Source: CAWEWH01 sp963812775
GTDB taxonomy: Bacteria > Pseudomonadota > Alphaproteobacteria > Rhizobiales > Beijerinckiaceae
DNA: 64,000 bases
Reading direction: 5' to 3'
NCBI GenBank assembly: GCA_963812775.1
Contig: CAWEWH010000005.1
Span: forward strand, 496,001 to 560,000
The notes beneath the pieces are model-generated. The model saw only the letters and a list, made by a program, of their open reading frames with translations. It searched no databases and was not told the origin of the DNA. Made by a program: the position numbers and the translations under genes. Positions 19,631 through 30,154 of the stretch are shown piece after piece (within the stretch, counting starts at the first letter, position 1; each line of letters begins with the position of its first letter).

Positions 19631-20251
19631 ATGAAAGTAGCATATCTCGGTATCGTCGCGAGCCTCGCGCTTGCCCTCGGGTCCGGCGCGGCGTTCAGCC
19701 AAGTCGGCGTCGCGGGCGGTGGAGGCGTAGCCGCCGGTGGTGGAGCGGCGGGCGGTGGAGCGGCCCGCAGCGGCGGCGGGGGCGGCGGTAGTATCGGCGG
19801 AGGTGTTGGCGCCGGTGGCGGGGCTGGCATATCCGCCCCTAGTGGCGGCGGGGCGATCGGAGCCGGCCCCGCCCAAGGCGGCTTCTCGGGACGAGGCAGC
19901 GTCGGCGGAAGCGTGGCCGCGACAGGGCCGCGCGGCGGAGCCGTGACAGGTGCGGTGCCGCGTGGCGGCGGCGTGGCGATCGGCGGCGCGCCGGGCGCCC
20001 CGCCCATGGCCGGCAGCGGCGCTTGGCGCGGTCGCGTCGGGGCGGCCTATCCGGGATGGCGCGGCGGGCATCGCCACCATCGGCGTTTCTATCCGTATGC
20101 GGCCTATCCGTACGCCGTCGGCGCCCTCTATGGATCGTCCTACTACGCCGATGACGACTATTATTATGGCGACGAATGCCGCATCGAGTTACGTCGTTTC
20201 GTCGACCGCAAGGGGCGCGTTTACAGGCGCCGCGTCGAGGTCTGCAGCTGA
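19631..20251 (+). CDS. Glycine-rich exported protein of unknown function
   Basis: 206 residues with a clear signal peptide (MKVAYLGIVASLALALGSGAAFSQ). The mature protein is a long Gly/Ala-rich low-complexity region with GGG runs (about residues 28-130), then a basic RGGHRHHRRFYPYAAYPYA stretch, a Tyr/Asp patch (ADDDYYYGDEC) and a C-terminal RRFVDRKGRVYRRRVEVCS. The two Cys may pair. The ATG at 19631 follows GAGGAGG. Similar Gly-rich proteins ending in a short conserved Cys motif are common and uncharacterised in this order. It is followed by a strong hairpin and a convergent small secreted gene. Confidence 0.8.
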   Translation: MKVAYLGIVASLALALGSGAAFSQVGVAGGGGVAAGGGAAGGGAARSGGGGGGSIGGGVGAGGGAGISAPSGGGAIGAGPAQGGFSGRGSVGGSVAATGPRGGAVTGAVPRGGGVAIGGAPGAPPMAGSGAWRGRVGAAYPGWRGGHRHHRRFYPYAAYPYAVGALYGSSYYADDDYYYGDECRIELRRFVDRKGRVYRRRVEVCS

Positions 20252-20284
20252 ACGCGCCTTCGCAGAGGTAATACGCTGAGTGAC

Positions 20285-20306
20285 CGCGCCCGCTCAGGCG
20301 GGCGCG
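20285..20306. terminator. Bidirectional hairpin between convergent genes
   Basis: CGCGCCCGC (20285-20293), loop TCAG, GCGGGCGCG (20298-20306). It lies in the 81-bp gap between convergent genes ending at 20251 and 20333. No T-tract, so termination strength is uncertain. Confidence 0.6.
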
Positions 20307-20332
20307 TTCGCGCGTTCAACCGCGATCGCCGC

Positions 20333-20572
20333 TCAATCGACCTTGCCGGTCGTCATGCAGGTCTTGATCTTCGCCTCGTTGGCCGGCGCCGCCGCATCTC
20401 CGGTGCCCTTCGCCTTCGCCAGCAGCTCGCGGCAATAGTCGAAGGAAAATCCCTGCTGCGAGTCGGCGAGGGCCGGGGTCGGCTCCTGCTTGTCCTTTTC
20501 CTTCGGCTGCTGGGCGAAGGCGGGCGCGGCGAGCGCCATAGCAACGGCCATGGCGATGGCGATGCGACGCAT
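20333..20572 (-). CDS. Small secreted protein of unknown function
   Basis: 79 residues: signal peptide MRRIAIAMAVAMALAAPAFA, then a Lys/Glu-rich segment (QQPKEKDKQEP) and a short domain FDYCRELLAKAKGTG ... IKTCMTTGKVD with two Cys. The ATG at 20572 starts the signal peptide; the frame is open 22 codons further upstream without leader character. I do not recognise the family. It is downstream of parB on the same strand with a 160-bp gap, so it is probably its own unit. Confidence 0.75.
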   Translation of the reverse strand: MRRIAIAMAVAMALAAPAFAQQPKEKDKQEPTPALADSQQGFSFDYCRELLAKAKGTGDAAAPANEAKIKTCMTTGKVD

Positions 20573-20733
20573 TGGGATGCTCCTCGTTCCTGGCGTTTCG
20601 AGGGACGAACGAGCGCCCGGGCTCGGCTGTTCCGACACGAACGCGTGTCGCCGTTCGAGAGCGAGGCCCCAAGTCGTCGCGTGGAGCGAGCCTCAACGAC
20701 GTGCCGGCGAAATCGCCGTCACCATCGCGGCCG

Positions 20734-21654
20734 TCATGACGGGCGCGACCCTCCCGTTCCCCTCACGGCGCCGGCGGCGGCGTTGGTCAGCCGGCGACAG
20801 ACATCGTCGAGTTGATCCAGGGTCTTGTACTTGACGATGACTTCGCCCGAGCCCCCCTTGTCGGCGATGCTGACGATGAGCCCGAGCGCGTCCGACAGGC
20901 GTTTTTCCAAGGCGATGAGATCGGCGGTCTTCTGCTTGGCGCGAGGCTTGCGCCGTTCGGGCGTCTCGGCGTCCGCCTCAGCCTGCGCCATACGCTCGAC
21001 CTCGCGCACCGACAGGTCGTGCTCGACGATGCGGCGGGCGGCCGCGTGGGCGTTCTTGAGGCTCAAGAGGGCACGCCCGTGGCCGGCGCTGAGCTTGCCG
21101 TCGCGCATCAGCTCCTTGATGTCGTCGGGCAGCGCCAGCAGGCGCAACGTGTTGGCGACGTGGCTGCGGCTCTTGCCGATGATCTGCGCCAATTCGCTCT
21201 GCGAGTAGCCGAAGTCGCCGATGAGCTGCTGATAGCCCATGGCCTCCTCGATGGCGTTGAGGTCGGTGCGCTGCACGTTCTCGACGATGGCGATCTCGAG
21301 CGAGGTGCGGTCGTCCGCCTCCATGAGCAGGATCGGCACGTCGTGCTGGCCGACCCGTTGCGCCGCCCGCCAGCGCCGCTCGCCGGCGATGATCTCGTAG
21401 GCGTCCATGGCGCCCGGCACGGTGCGCACCAGGATCGGCTGGATGATGCCCCGCTCGCGGATCGAGGCCGCCAGGCTGTCGAGCTCGTCGTCGGAAAAAT
21501 TCTTGCGCGGGTTGCGCGGGTTGGGGCGCAGGAACTCGATCGGCACCCGGCGTTGGCCGCGAGCGCGCTCGACAACGGCGGCCTCGTTGCCCACGTCGCC
21601 GATCAGCGCCGCAAGGCCACGGCCGAGACGGGAACGGCCAGTTTCTTCGGCCAT
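20734..21654 (-). CDS. parB: Chromosome partitioning protein ParB
   Basis: 306-residue CTP-dependent clamp that loads at parS and spreads along the origin region. The N-terminus is RSRLGRGLAALIGD; the CTPase motifs include LRPNPRNPRKNF and GERRWRAAQ, followed by IVENVQRTDLNAIEEA. The helix-turn-helix YSQSELAQIIGKSRSHVANTLRLL reads parS. The C-terminal dimerisation segment is ALEKRLSDALGLIVSIADKGGSGEVIVKYKTLDQLDDV. The start is the ATG at 21654. It is last in the mnmE-mnmG-rsmG-parA-parB string, separated from parA by 160 bp with a REP element. Two parS-like sites lie at 23253 and 25286. Confidence 0.97.
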   Translation of the reverse strand: MAEETGRSRLGRGLAALIGDVGNEAAVVERARGQRRVPIEFLRPNPRNPRKNFSDDELDSLAASIRERGIIQPILVRTVPGAMDAYEIIAGERRWRAAQRVGQHDVPILLMEADDRTSLEIAIVENVQRTDLNAIEEAMGYQQLIGDFGYSQSELAQIIGKSRSHVANTLRLLALPDDIKELMRDGKLSAGHGRALLSLKNAHAAARRIVEHDLSVREVERMAQAEADAETPERRKPRAKQKTADLIALEKRLSDALGLIVSIADKGGSGEVIVKYKTLDQLDDVCRRLTNAAAGAVRGTGGSRPS

Positions 21655-21718
21655 GAATCCTCCCAGGGAGTGGTACGCGAATCGACTAGCGCACGGTCAG
21701 CGAAGTGTGCGCGGTTTT

Positions 21719-21764
21719 CATGATCCCGAAAAGTGTGCGCGGTTTTCGGACGAAGATCATGCGC
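21719..21764. repeat. REP palindrome, copy 2 (between parA and parB)
   Basis: CATGATCCCGAAAAGTGTGCGCGGTTTTCGG ends in GATCATGCGCC, the same unit as at 3731. Immediately before it GTGTGCGCGGTTTTC is repeated as a partial copy. The element sits in the 162-bp gap after the parA stop. Confidence 0.85.
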
Positions 21765-21816
21765 CAAAACATGAGATGGAGCGCGGGCGCGATGGCTCGT
21801 GATCGCATCGCGCGCT

Positions 21817-22671
21817 CTAGGCGGCGCGCAGGTTGCGCTCGCGCTGGATGATCTCCGACGCGAGCTTGAGATAGGCCTGCGAGCCGCTGCACTTGAGGTC
21901 GTAGAGCAGCACCGGCTTGCCGTGCGACGGCGCCTCCGAGACGCGCACGTTGCGCGGGATGATCGTCTCGTAGACCTTGGCGCCCATGAACTGGCGCACG
22001 TCGGCCACCACCTGGCCCGAGAGATTGTTGCGCGGGTCGAACATGGTGAGCACGATGCCGTGGATGGTGAGGTCGGGATTGACCGAGGCCTTCACCTGAT
22101 CGACGGTCTTGAGCAATTGGCTGAGCCCCTCGAGCGCGAAGAACTCGCATTGCAGCGGCACCAGCACCGCGTCGGAAGCGGCAAGCGCGTTGATGCTGAG
22201 CAGGTTGAACGACGGCGGGCAGTCGATCAGCACGTAGGTGAACGGCTCCGGTGCGCTCGCTAGCCCGACGATGGCGCGCTTCAGCCGATAGGCCCGCTCC
22301 TTGTCGTCGTGCAGCTCCGCGTCGACGCCGATGAGATCGAGGGTGGAAGGGGCGACGAAGAGGCGCGGCACCGCCGTGCTGTGGGCGGCCGAGGCCAGCG
22401 AGGCTTCGCCGATCATGACGTTGAAGACCGAGACCTGTCGCTCCTTGTGGCCGATGCCGAGCCCGGTCGAGGCGTTGCCCTGCGGGTCGAGATCGACGAT
22501 GAGCACGCGCTCGCCGATGGCGGCCAGCGCCGTGCCGAGATTGATGGCGGTCGTCGTCTTGCCGACGCCGCCCTTCTGGTTGGCGAGCGCCAGCACCCGC
22601 GGCGGACGCTCCGGTCGCGCCTGGAGAAGCCGGTCCTCGGCCGTTGCGGGGATGTCTTGGGCGATCGTCAT
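21817..22671 (-). CDS. parA: Chromosome partitioning ATPase ParA
   Basis: 284-residue deviant Walker A ATPase that binds DNA when ATP-bound and pulls ParB-parS complexes apart. The deviant P-loop is NQKGGVGKTTTAINLG, then LIVDLDPQGNASTGLG, VLIDCPPSFNLLSINAL and the C-terminal ETIIPRNVRVSEAPSHGKPV. The ATG at 22671 overlaps the rsmG stop by four bases (ATGA); the frame is open 30 codons upstream inside rsmG but lacks ParA character. The N-terminal 25 residues before the P-loop strand are variable. Confidence 0.97.
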   Translation of the reverse strand: MTIAQDIPATAEDRLLQARPERPPRVLALANQKGGVGKTTTAINLGTALAAIGERVLIVDLDPQGNASTGLGIGHKERQVSVFNVMIGEASLASAAHSTAVPRLFVAPSTLDLIGVDAELHDDKERAYRLKRAIVGLASAPEPFTYVLIDCPPSFNLLSINALAASDAVLVPLQCEFFALEGLSQLLKTVDQVKASVNPDLTIHGIVLTMFDPRNNLSGQVVADVRQFMGAKVYETIIPRNVRVSEAPSHGKPVLLYDLKCSGSQAYLKLASEIIQRERNLRAA

Positions 22672-23321
22672 GTCGCGGACCGCGGCTCGAGGCTGCGCAC
22701 GATCACGATCCGCCCGTCGCGGTCCGTAAGGCTCGGCCTCTGCTCGACTTCGACTTTCCAAGACTTAGCGGCTTGCGTCAATTCAGCCTCTACATCTCGT
22801 CCCTTGGGAAAGATCGCAATGGCGCCACTTCTCAACAGGTCTTTGCACCACAGCAACAGCTGCGACAGCGGCGCCACGGCGCGGGCGGTGACAACATCTA
22901 TCTTGTCCACGTAATCCACCACAAGGTCCTCGATGCGGCCCTGCCGGACTCGGGCCCGGGCGCCGGTCACGCGGGCCGCCTCGCGGAGAAACGCGCATTT
23001 GCGGCCATTGGACTCGATGAGATCGATCTGCCCTTTTCCACAGGTTTTCAACAGGATTCCCACAACAAGCCCAGGGAAGCCGCCGCCAGAGCCGAGGTCC
23101 AGCCATGTCTCGGCGTGCTGCGCCAATCCGAAAAGCTGAGCAGAATCAACGACATGCCTTGTCCAAATCTGGTCGATCTCGGCCGGGCCGATCAAATTCA
23201 TCTTGGTCTGCCAGACACTTAGCTCCTCGACGAGGCGGTCGAAACCGCCGAGCGTTTCATGTGAAACGCCGAGCTGCTCGAGCAGAGGCATCGCGTCGGC
23301 CCGGTTGGCCGCGATGGTCAT
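22668..23321 (-). CDS. rsmG: 16S rRNA (guanine527-N7)-methyltransferase RsmG
   Basis: SAM-dependent enzyme (217 residues, formerly GidB) that methylates G527 of 16S rRNA. The SAM-binding loop is WLDLGSGGGFPGLVVGILL, then LIESNGRKCAFLREAARVTGA and the catalytic region DVVTARAVAPLSQLL. The ATG at 23321 overlaps the mnmG stop by four bases; parA starts within its stop codon. Its N-terminal codons for GVSHETLG contain a parS-like palindrome (23253-23268), so a segregation signal overlaps coding sequence. Confidence 0.96.
   Translation of the reverse strand: MTIAANRADAMPLLEQLGVSHETLGGFDRLVEELSVWQTKMNLIGPAEIDQIWTRHVVDSAQLFGLAQHAETWLDLGSGGGFPGLVVGILLKTCGKGQIDLIESNGRKCAFLREAARVTGARARVRQGRIEDLVVDYVDKIDVVTARAVAPLSQLLLWCKDLLRSGAIAIFPKGRDVEAELTQAAKSWKVEVEQRPSLTDRDGRIVIVRSLEPRSAT
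23253..23268. promoter_or_regulatory. parS site 1 (inside rsmG)
   Basis: CGTTTCATGTGAAACG; the bacterial consensus is TGTTTCACGTGAAACA. The core GTTTCA-GTGAAAC is intact; one central base (T for C) breaks the perfect symmetry. It lies in the 5' coding part of rsmG, next to parAB, as in other alphaproteobacteria. Confidence 0.85.
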
Positions 23322-25204
23322 CGCTTCGAACCGGAGGCGAATCGATCGCCGCTGCCCCGCTTGGCGTGCGCCGCCAGGATGGTCATGGCGGCCGGCGTCA
23401 TGCCTTCGATCCGATAGGCCTGGCCCAAGGTCACGGGGCGCAGGGCGGTGAGCTTCTGGCGGACCTCTGCCGACAGGCCCCCCATGGTGGCGTAGTTCAG
23501 GTCGAGCGGCAGGGTCAGCGCTTCGCCACGCCGGAAGGCTGCGATGTCGTCGGCCTGGCGGTCCAGATAGACGGCGTAGGTTGCGTCGGTCTCGAGACGG
23601 TCAGCGATCGCCGGGGAGACGCCGCCGAGCTCCGGCCAGATGGCGGCGAGCCGCGCGACCGACATTCGCGGATGCGAGAGCAGCTGGAAGGCGCTGCGCC
23701 GCTGACCGTCCTGGTTCAGCGCCAAGCCGTGGCGAGCCGCCTCTTGGGGCGTCAGAGTCAGCCGCTCCAGCAGCGCGCGCGTCTCACCCAGCACCGTCCG
23801 TCTGGCGCCGAATCGAGTTGCGCGCTCGTGGCTAATGCAGCCGATTGCCAGGCCACGCGGTGTCAGCCGCTCGTCGGCATTGTCGGCCCGCAGCGACAGC
23901 CGATACTCGGCTCGCGACGTGAACATGCGGTAGGGCTCGCTCACCCCCTGGGTGACCAGGTCGTCGATGAGCACACCGATATACGACTCGGCCCGGTCGA
24001 GCACGATGGGCGCCCGGCCGCCCGCCGTCAGGGCCGCGTTGATGCCCGCCACGATCCCCTGCGCGCCCGCCTCCTCGTAGCCGGTCGTGCCGTTGATCTG
24101 GCCGGCCAGGAAGAGCCCGCCGATGCGCTTGGCCTCCAGGGTCGGCCACAGGTTGCGCGGGTCGACATAGTCGTATTCCACCGCATAGCCGGGCCGCAGC
24201 ATGGCCGCCCGCTCGAGGCCGGGGATCGTCGCGATGAGCCCCCGCTGCACGTCCTCCGGCAGCGAGGTGGAGATGCCGTTGGGGTAGACGGTGGGGTCGT
24301 CGAGACCCTCCGGCTCGAGGAAGATCTGGTGGCCGTCACGGTCGGCGAAGCGGACCACCTTGTCCTCGATGGACGGGCAATAGCGGGGACCGCGGCTCTT
24401 GATGTCGCCGGAATACATCGGCGCCCGGTGCAGGTTCGCGCGGATCAGATCGTGGCCCTCGGGGGTCGTCCGGGTGATGCCGCATTCGACCTGGGGGTTG
24501 GTGATGCGGTCGGTCAACGCCGAGAACGGCTCCGGCGGCTCGTCGCCGGTCTGGCGCCCCACGGCTGTCCAGTCGATGGTGCGGCCGTCAAGGCGCGGGG
24601 GCGTCCCGGTCTTTAACCGGCCGAGCGCAAATCCGAACCGCTCCAGGGTCAAAGCCAGCCCGTCCGACGGGGCCTCGCCGATGCGCCCGGCCGCCATCTT
24701 GCGCTCGCCGATATGGATGACGCCCCGCAAAAATGTGCCGGTGGTGAGCACGACGGTTCCGGCTCCGAATCGACGGCCATCCGCCGTGGTCAATCCGACG
24801 AGCCGGGCGCCCTCGATCAGCAGGTCGTGGACCTCCCCCTCGACAAGCGAGAGGCCGCCTTGCTCGACCAAGAGGCCCTGCACGGCCGCGGCATAGAGCT
24901 TCCTGTCGGCCTGGGCGCGGGGGCCCCGGACCGCCGGTCCCTTGCGGCGGTTCAGCACCCGGAACTGGATGCCGCCCCGGTCGGCCGCCAGACCCATGAT
25001 GCCATCGAGGGCATCGATCTCGCGCACCAGGTGGCCCTTGCCGAGGCCGCCGATCGCGGGATTGCACGACATGGCCCCGATGGTCGCGAGGCGCTGGGTG
25101 ATGAGCGCCGTGCGTGCGCCAAGGCGCGCAGCCGCAGCCGCAGCCTCGGTGCCGGCGTGGCCGCCGCCCACCACGATCACGTCGAAGGTCTGCTCGAAGC
25201 CCAT
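23318..25204 (-). CDS. mnmG: tRNA uridine-5-carboxymethylaminomethyl modification enzyme MnmG
   Basis: 628-residue FAD protein (GidA) that with MnmE adds the cmnm5 group to U34 of certain tRNAs. It has the FAD-binding DVIVVGGGHAGTEAAAAAARLG, CNPAIGGLGKGHLVREIDALDG, VLTTGTFLRGVIHIG, GLFLAGQINGTTGYEEAGAQG and a C-terminal MnmE-binding domain with PLDLNYATMGGLSAEVRQKL. The ATG at 25204 follows GAGAGGTGAG; a frame start 11 codons upstream is less likely. It is coupled to rsmG by an ATGA overlap. A parS site lies in the short gap to mnmE. Confidence 0.97.
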   Translation of the reverse strand: MGFEQTFDVIVVGGGHAGTEAAAAAARLGARTALITQRLATIGAMSCNPAIGGLGKGHLVREIDALDGIMGLAADRGGIQFRVLNRRKGPAVRGPRAQADRKLYAAAVQGLLVEQGGLSLVEGEVHDLLIEGARLVGLTTADGRRFGAGTVVLTTGTFLRGVIHIGERKMAAGRIGEAPSDGLALTLERFGFALGRLKTGTPPRLDGRTIDWTAVGRQTGDEPPEPFSALTDRITNPQVECGITRTTPEGHDLIRANLHRAPMYSGDIKSRGPRYCPSIEDKVVRFADRDGHQIFLEPEGLDDPTVYPNGISTSLPEDVQRGLIATIPGLERAAMLRPGYAVEYDYVDPRNLWPTLEAKRIGGLFLAGQINGTTGYEEAGAQGIVAGINAALTAGGRAPIVLDRAESYIGVLIDDLVTQGVSEPYRMFTSRAEYRLSLRADNADERLTPRGLAIGCISHERATRFGARRTVLGETRALLERLTLTPQEAARHGLALNQDGQRRSAFQLLSHPRMSVARLAAIWPELGGVSPAIADRLETDATYAVYLDRQADDIAAFRRGEALTLPLDLNYATMGGLSAEVRQKLTALRPVTLGQAYRIEGMTPAAMTILAAHAKRGSGDRFASGSKR

Positions 25205-25285
25205 GTGTGTGAAGCTCACCTCTCTAGCTACGAACACCCGTTGAGTCGCGTCAATCCAAATGCGCAGGTCAATTCGATTCGGTGG

Positions 25286-25301
25286 CGTTTCACGTGAAAC
25301 G
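25286..25301. promoter_or_regulatory. parS site 2 (between mnmE and mnmG)
   Basis: CGTTTCACGTGAAACG, a perfect 16-bp palindrome identical to the consensus core GTTTCACGTGAAAC. It lies in the 105-bp gap between the mnmE stop (25310) and mnmG start (25204), 2 kb from site 1. Confidence 0.93.
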
Positions 25302-25309
25302 CACTCCCC

Positions 25310-26605
25310 TCATTTGCCGATGCAGAACGTGGCGAAGATCCGATCGAGCACCTCGTCTGCGCCCGCATGTCCGGTGATCCGGCCGAGCGCGCCGAGCGCC
25401 CCACGAAGGTCCTCGGCCATCAGCGCCGTCGCCTTGGCGCCGCCAAGCGCACGCGATAGCGCCTCCCGCGCGTCCTCCAGCGCCGCGCGATGCCGCTGCC
25501 GGCTGATGAGACCGCCGCCCCCGATGGCCCCCGCGGCGCGCCGTCCGATCTCCGTCAGCAGCCCCTCGACCCCCTCTCCCGTCACCACCGACACGCCCCC
25601 GCTTCCAGCCTTCAGGTCCGCCTTGCTGCGCACGACGAGCGCCTCGGCGTTCCCCGAAACGAAGGATCGTTCCCCGTCCGAATCGACCGGCTGGAGCCAC
25701 AGGACGAGATCGGCCTCCCGCATCCGCGCCTGCGCCCGCGCCACCCCTTCGCGCTCAACCGGGTCGCTCGCGTCTCGGACCCCGGCCGTATCGATCAGCG
25801 TGACCGGCAGGCCGCCAATGTCGCAATGGACCTCGAGCGCGTCGCGTGTCGTGCCGGCATACGGCGTCACGATGGCCACGTCGCGTTTGGCCAGATGGTT
25901 GAGCAGGCTCGACTTCCCGGCGTTGGGCGGCCCGGCGATCACCACCAGGAACCCCTCTCGCAATCGCTCGCCGCTAACATCTTTCAGTGCCGTCTCGATC
26001 TCCGCCAGAACCGGCCTCAGCCTTGCGGCCGCCGCCGCAACCAGTTCCTCGCCCACGTCCCCCTCGTCGCTGAAATCGAGATCCGCCTCGACCAGTGCCA
26101 GGCCCGTCAGCACCTCGTCCCGCCACCGCGTCACCGCAGCACCCAGCGCGCCGCTGAGCTGGCGCAGCGCCTGGCGCCGCTGCGCTTCCGTCTCCGCGTC
26201 GATGAGGTCGCCGATCGCTTCCGCGCCCGTCAGATCGAGCTTGCCGTTCAGCACCGCCCGGCGCGTGAACTCGCCGGGCTCGGCCGGCCGCACGCCCGTG
26301 AACGCGCAGAGCCGCCGCAGCAGAGCCGCCATGACGGCAGCGCCGCCGTGGACATGCAGCTCCGCCATGTCCTCCCCCGAGAAGCTCGCCGGCCCCGGAA
26401 ACCACGCCACGAGCCCGCGATCAATGGCGCTGCCGTCGGCGTCCCGCAGCGTCCGCACTGTCATCCGCCGCGGCGCGGGGAGCCGCGGCCCGGCCATCGC
26501 TTCCAGCACGAGCCGCGTACCGGGACCGGAGACCCGCACCGCCGCCAGCGCCGCCCGTCCACGGCCGCTCGCCGGCGCCACGATTGTATCGTTTCGGAAG
26601 CTCAT
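25310..26605 (-). CDS. mnmE: tRNA modification GTPase MnmE
   Basis: 431-residue GTPase (TrmE) and partner of MnmG. The N-terminal tetrahydrofolate domain starts MSFRNDTIVAPASG and includes SFSGEDMAELHVHGG and PAEPGEFTRRAVLNGKLDL. The inserted G domain has GPPNAGKSSLLNHLA (G1), GTTRD (G2), DTAG (G3) and a G4 reading RSKADL. The C-terminal catalytic motif is FCIGK, with the conserved Cys. The open frame runs 300 codons further upstream through antisense of the neighbour; the ATG at 26605 is fixed by homology. It is divergent from the DUF255 gene with only 36 bp between. Confidence 0.96.
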   Translation of the reverse strand: MSFRNDTIVAPASGRGRAALAAVRVSGPGTRLVLEAMAGPRLPAPRRMTVRTLRDADGSAIDRGLVAWFPGPASFSGEDMAELHVHGGAAVMAALLRRLCAFTGVRPAEPGEFTRRAVLNGKLDLTGAEAIGDLIDAETEAQRRQALRQLSGALGAAVTRWRDEVLTGLALVEADLDFSDEGDVGEELVAAAAARLRPVLAEIETALKDVSGERLREGFLVVIAGPPNAGKSSLLNHLAKRDVAIVTPYAGTTRDALEVHCDIGGLPVTLIDTAGVRDASDPVEREGVARAQARMREADLVLWLQPVDSDGERSFVSGNAEALVVRSKADLKAGSGGVSVVTGEGVEGLLTEIGRRAAGAIGGGGLISRQRHRAALEDAREALSRALGGAKATALMAEDLRGALGALGRITGHAGADEVLDRIFATFCIGK

Positions 26606-26641
26606 GCGTTCGACTACACCATCGGCAGGGAGACGGCTCCG

Positions 26642-28630
<1,989 letters not shown>

Positions 28631-28633
28631 CGC

Positions 28634-29776
28634 TCAGCCCTCTCGCCAGCCGACGACCCGGAAGGCCGGCACCGGCCGCTGAAAGCCCTTGAGCGGCAGT
28701 TCGCCGAGCGGCTCCACCTCGATCCGCCCGTCGAGCGAAGCCAGCACCCGCTGGCTGATCAGGATCTCGCCGGCCTTCGCCTCGTCGCAGAGCCGCGACG
28801 CCAGGTTGGGCACCGTGCCGACGACCGCATAGTCGAGCCGCTGGTCGAAGCCGATGCCGCCCAGCGTGGCGTGCCCCTGGGCGATGCCGATGCCGAAGCC
28901 GAGCTGATGGCCGCGCCGCCTCCACTCCGCCGCCAGCCCATGCATGCGCTCATGCATCGCCAAGGCCATGCGCACGCCCCGCGCCCCATGATCGGCACAG
29001 GGCAGCGGATCGTTGAAAATCACCAGCAGGCCATCGCCCACGAACCGCTCGAGCGTTCCCTCATGGCTGACGATTAGTTCGCCGAGCGCCGCGTGGTACT
29101 CGGCCAGCGCCTGCATGACCTCTTCCGGCTCCGCCGTCTCGGTGAATGCCGTGAAGCCGCGCAGGTCGCAGAACACCACGGTCACGTCGCGGCGATGCGT
29201 CGCCAGCATGCTGTCCGGCGTGCTCGAGGCGACGATCAGATCCACCACCTGCTGCGGCAGGAAGCGCCGCAAGCGCCCCACCCGCTCGATCTCGTCCACC
29301 TGGGTGGCGACGCGTGCCTCCAGATTGCTGTTGAGATCGGCGAGCTCGGCCGCCTGCACCCGCAAGGTCGCTGCCTGCGCCGCCACCGTGTCGTTGAGCG
29401 CCTTCTGCCGCAGCATGGCGCGCACCCGTGCCATGAGTGCGGCGTGCTCGAACGGCTTGGTGAGATAGTCGTCGCCGCCGGCGTCCAGCCCCTCCACCAG
29501 GTCGCGCGTATCCGCCTTGGCGGTGACGAGGATCACCGGAATGCCGCGCAGCTCCTCGTCCCCCTTCAGCTCCTTGACGACGCTGATGCCGTCGCGGTTC
29601 GGCATCATGATGTCGAGGAGGATCAAGTCGGGTTTCAGCTCGCGCGCCCGCGCCATTCCCTCGTCGCCGTCCGCCGCCGTCTCCACGACGTAGCCCTTCG
29701 ACTCGAGCCTGAGCTTCAGGATCTCGCGGTTCTCCGGCGTATCGTCGACGGCGAGGATGAGCGGCGGATCACGCAC
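28634..29776 (-). CDS. Response regulator with class III nucleotide cyclase output
   Basis: 380 residues: an N-terminal receiver (acceptor Asp55 in LILLDIMMPNRDG, switch Thr in LVTAKAD, Lys in YLTKPFE), a coiled-coil linker (QAATLRVQAAELADLNSNLEARV region), then a cyclase domain. Both metal Asp are present (VVFCDLRGFTAFTE and RFVGDGLLVIF). The adenine-reading Lys is replaced by Arg (LERFVGD), and the second base-reading Asp by Thr (YAVVGTVPNLASRL), so the nucleotide used is uncertain. The start is GTG at 29776, preceded by GGGATCGAAG. It lies 15 bp after the DivK-like gene, at the end of the sensor operon. Confidence 0.9.
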   Translation of the reverse strand: MRDPPLILAVDDTPENREILKLRLESKGYVVETAADGDEGMARARELKPDLILLDIMMPNRDGISVVKELKGDEELRGIPVILVTAKADTRDLVEGLDAGGDDYLTKPFEHAALMARVRAMLRQKALNDTVAAQAATLRVQAAELADLNSNLEARVATQVDEIERVGRLRRFLPQQVVDLIVASSTPDSMLATHRRDVTVVFCDLRGFTAFTETAEPEEVMQALAEYHAALGELIVSHEGTLERFVGDGLLVIFNDPLPCADHGARGVRMALAMHERMHGLAAEWRRRGHQLGFGIGIAQGHATLGGIGFDQRLDYAVVGTVPNLASRLCDEAKAGEILISQRVLASLDGRIEVEPLGELPLKGFQRPVPAFRVVGWREG

Positions 29777-29791
29777 CTTCGATCCCGCCCT

Positions 29792-30154
29792 TCAGGCCAG
29801 AAGCTCGTTGATCTTGGCAAGCAAGAGGCGCGGGCTGAACGGCTTCGCCACATAGGCGTCGCAGCCGGCGGCTTTTGTCTTGGCCTCGTCGCCGGACAGC
29901 GCATAGGACGTGACCGCGATGACGGGGATGTGCTTGAGCGCCGGGTTGGCCTTGATGCGCCGCGTCGCCTCGTAGCCGTCCATCACCGGCAACTGGATGT
30001 CCATGAGGATGAGGTCGGGCTTCTCCTTCTCGGCCATCGCCAGGCCCTGCGCGCCGTCCACCGCCTCGATGAGCTCGTACCCGACCGAGGACACGAGATC
30101 GCGGATGATCTGCCGGTTGTCCTCCGTGTCCTCCACCATGAGGATGCGTTTCAT
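29792..30154 (-). CDS. Single-domain response regulator, DivK-like
   Basis: 120 residues, a receiver domain alone: the acidic pair in MVEDTEDNRQI, phosphoacceptor Asp52 in LILMDIQLPVMDGYEATRRIK, Thr in AVTSYALSGDEAK and Lys in AYVAKPFSP. No output domain, so it signals by protein contact, as DivK or CheY do. The ATG at 30154 overlaps the stop of the large histidine kinase by four bases, making it the likely direct partner. Calling it the cell-cycle DivK itself is not justified; many paralogues exist in this order. Confidence 0.93.
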   Translation of the reverse strand: MKRILMVEDTEDNRQIIRDLVSSVGYELIEAVDGAQGLAMAEKEKPDLILMDIQLPVMDGYEATRRIKANPALKHIPVIAVTSYALSGDEAKTKAAGCDAYVAKPFSPRLLLAKINELLA

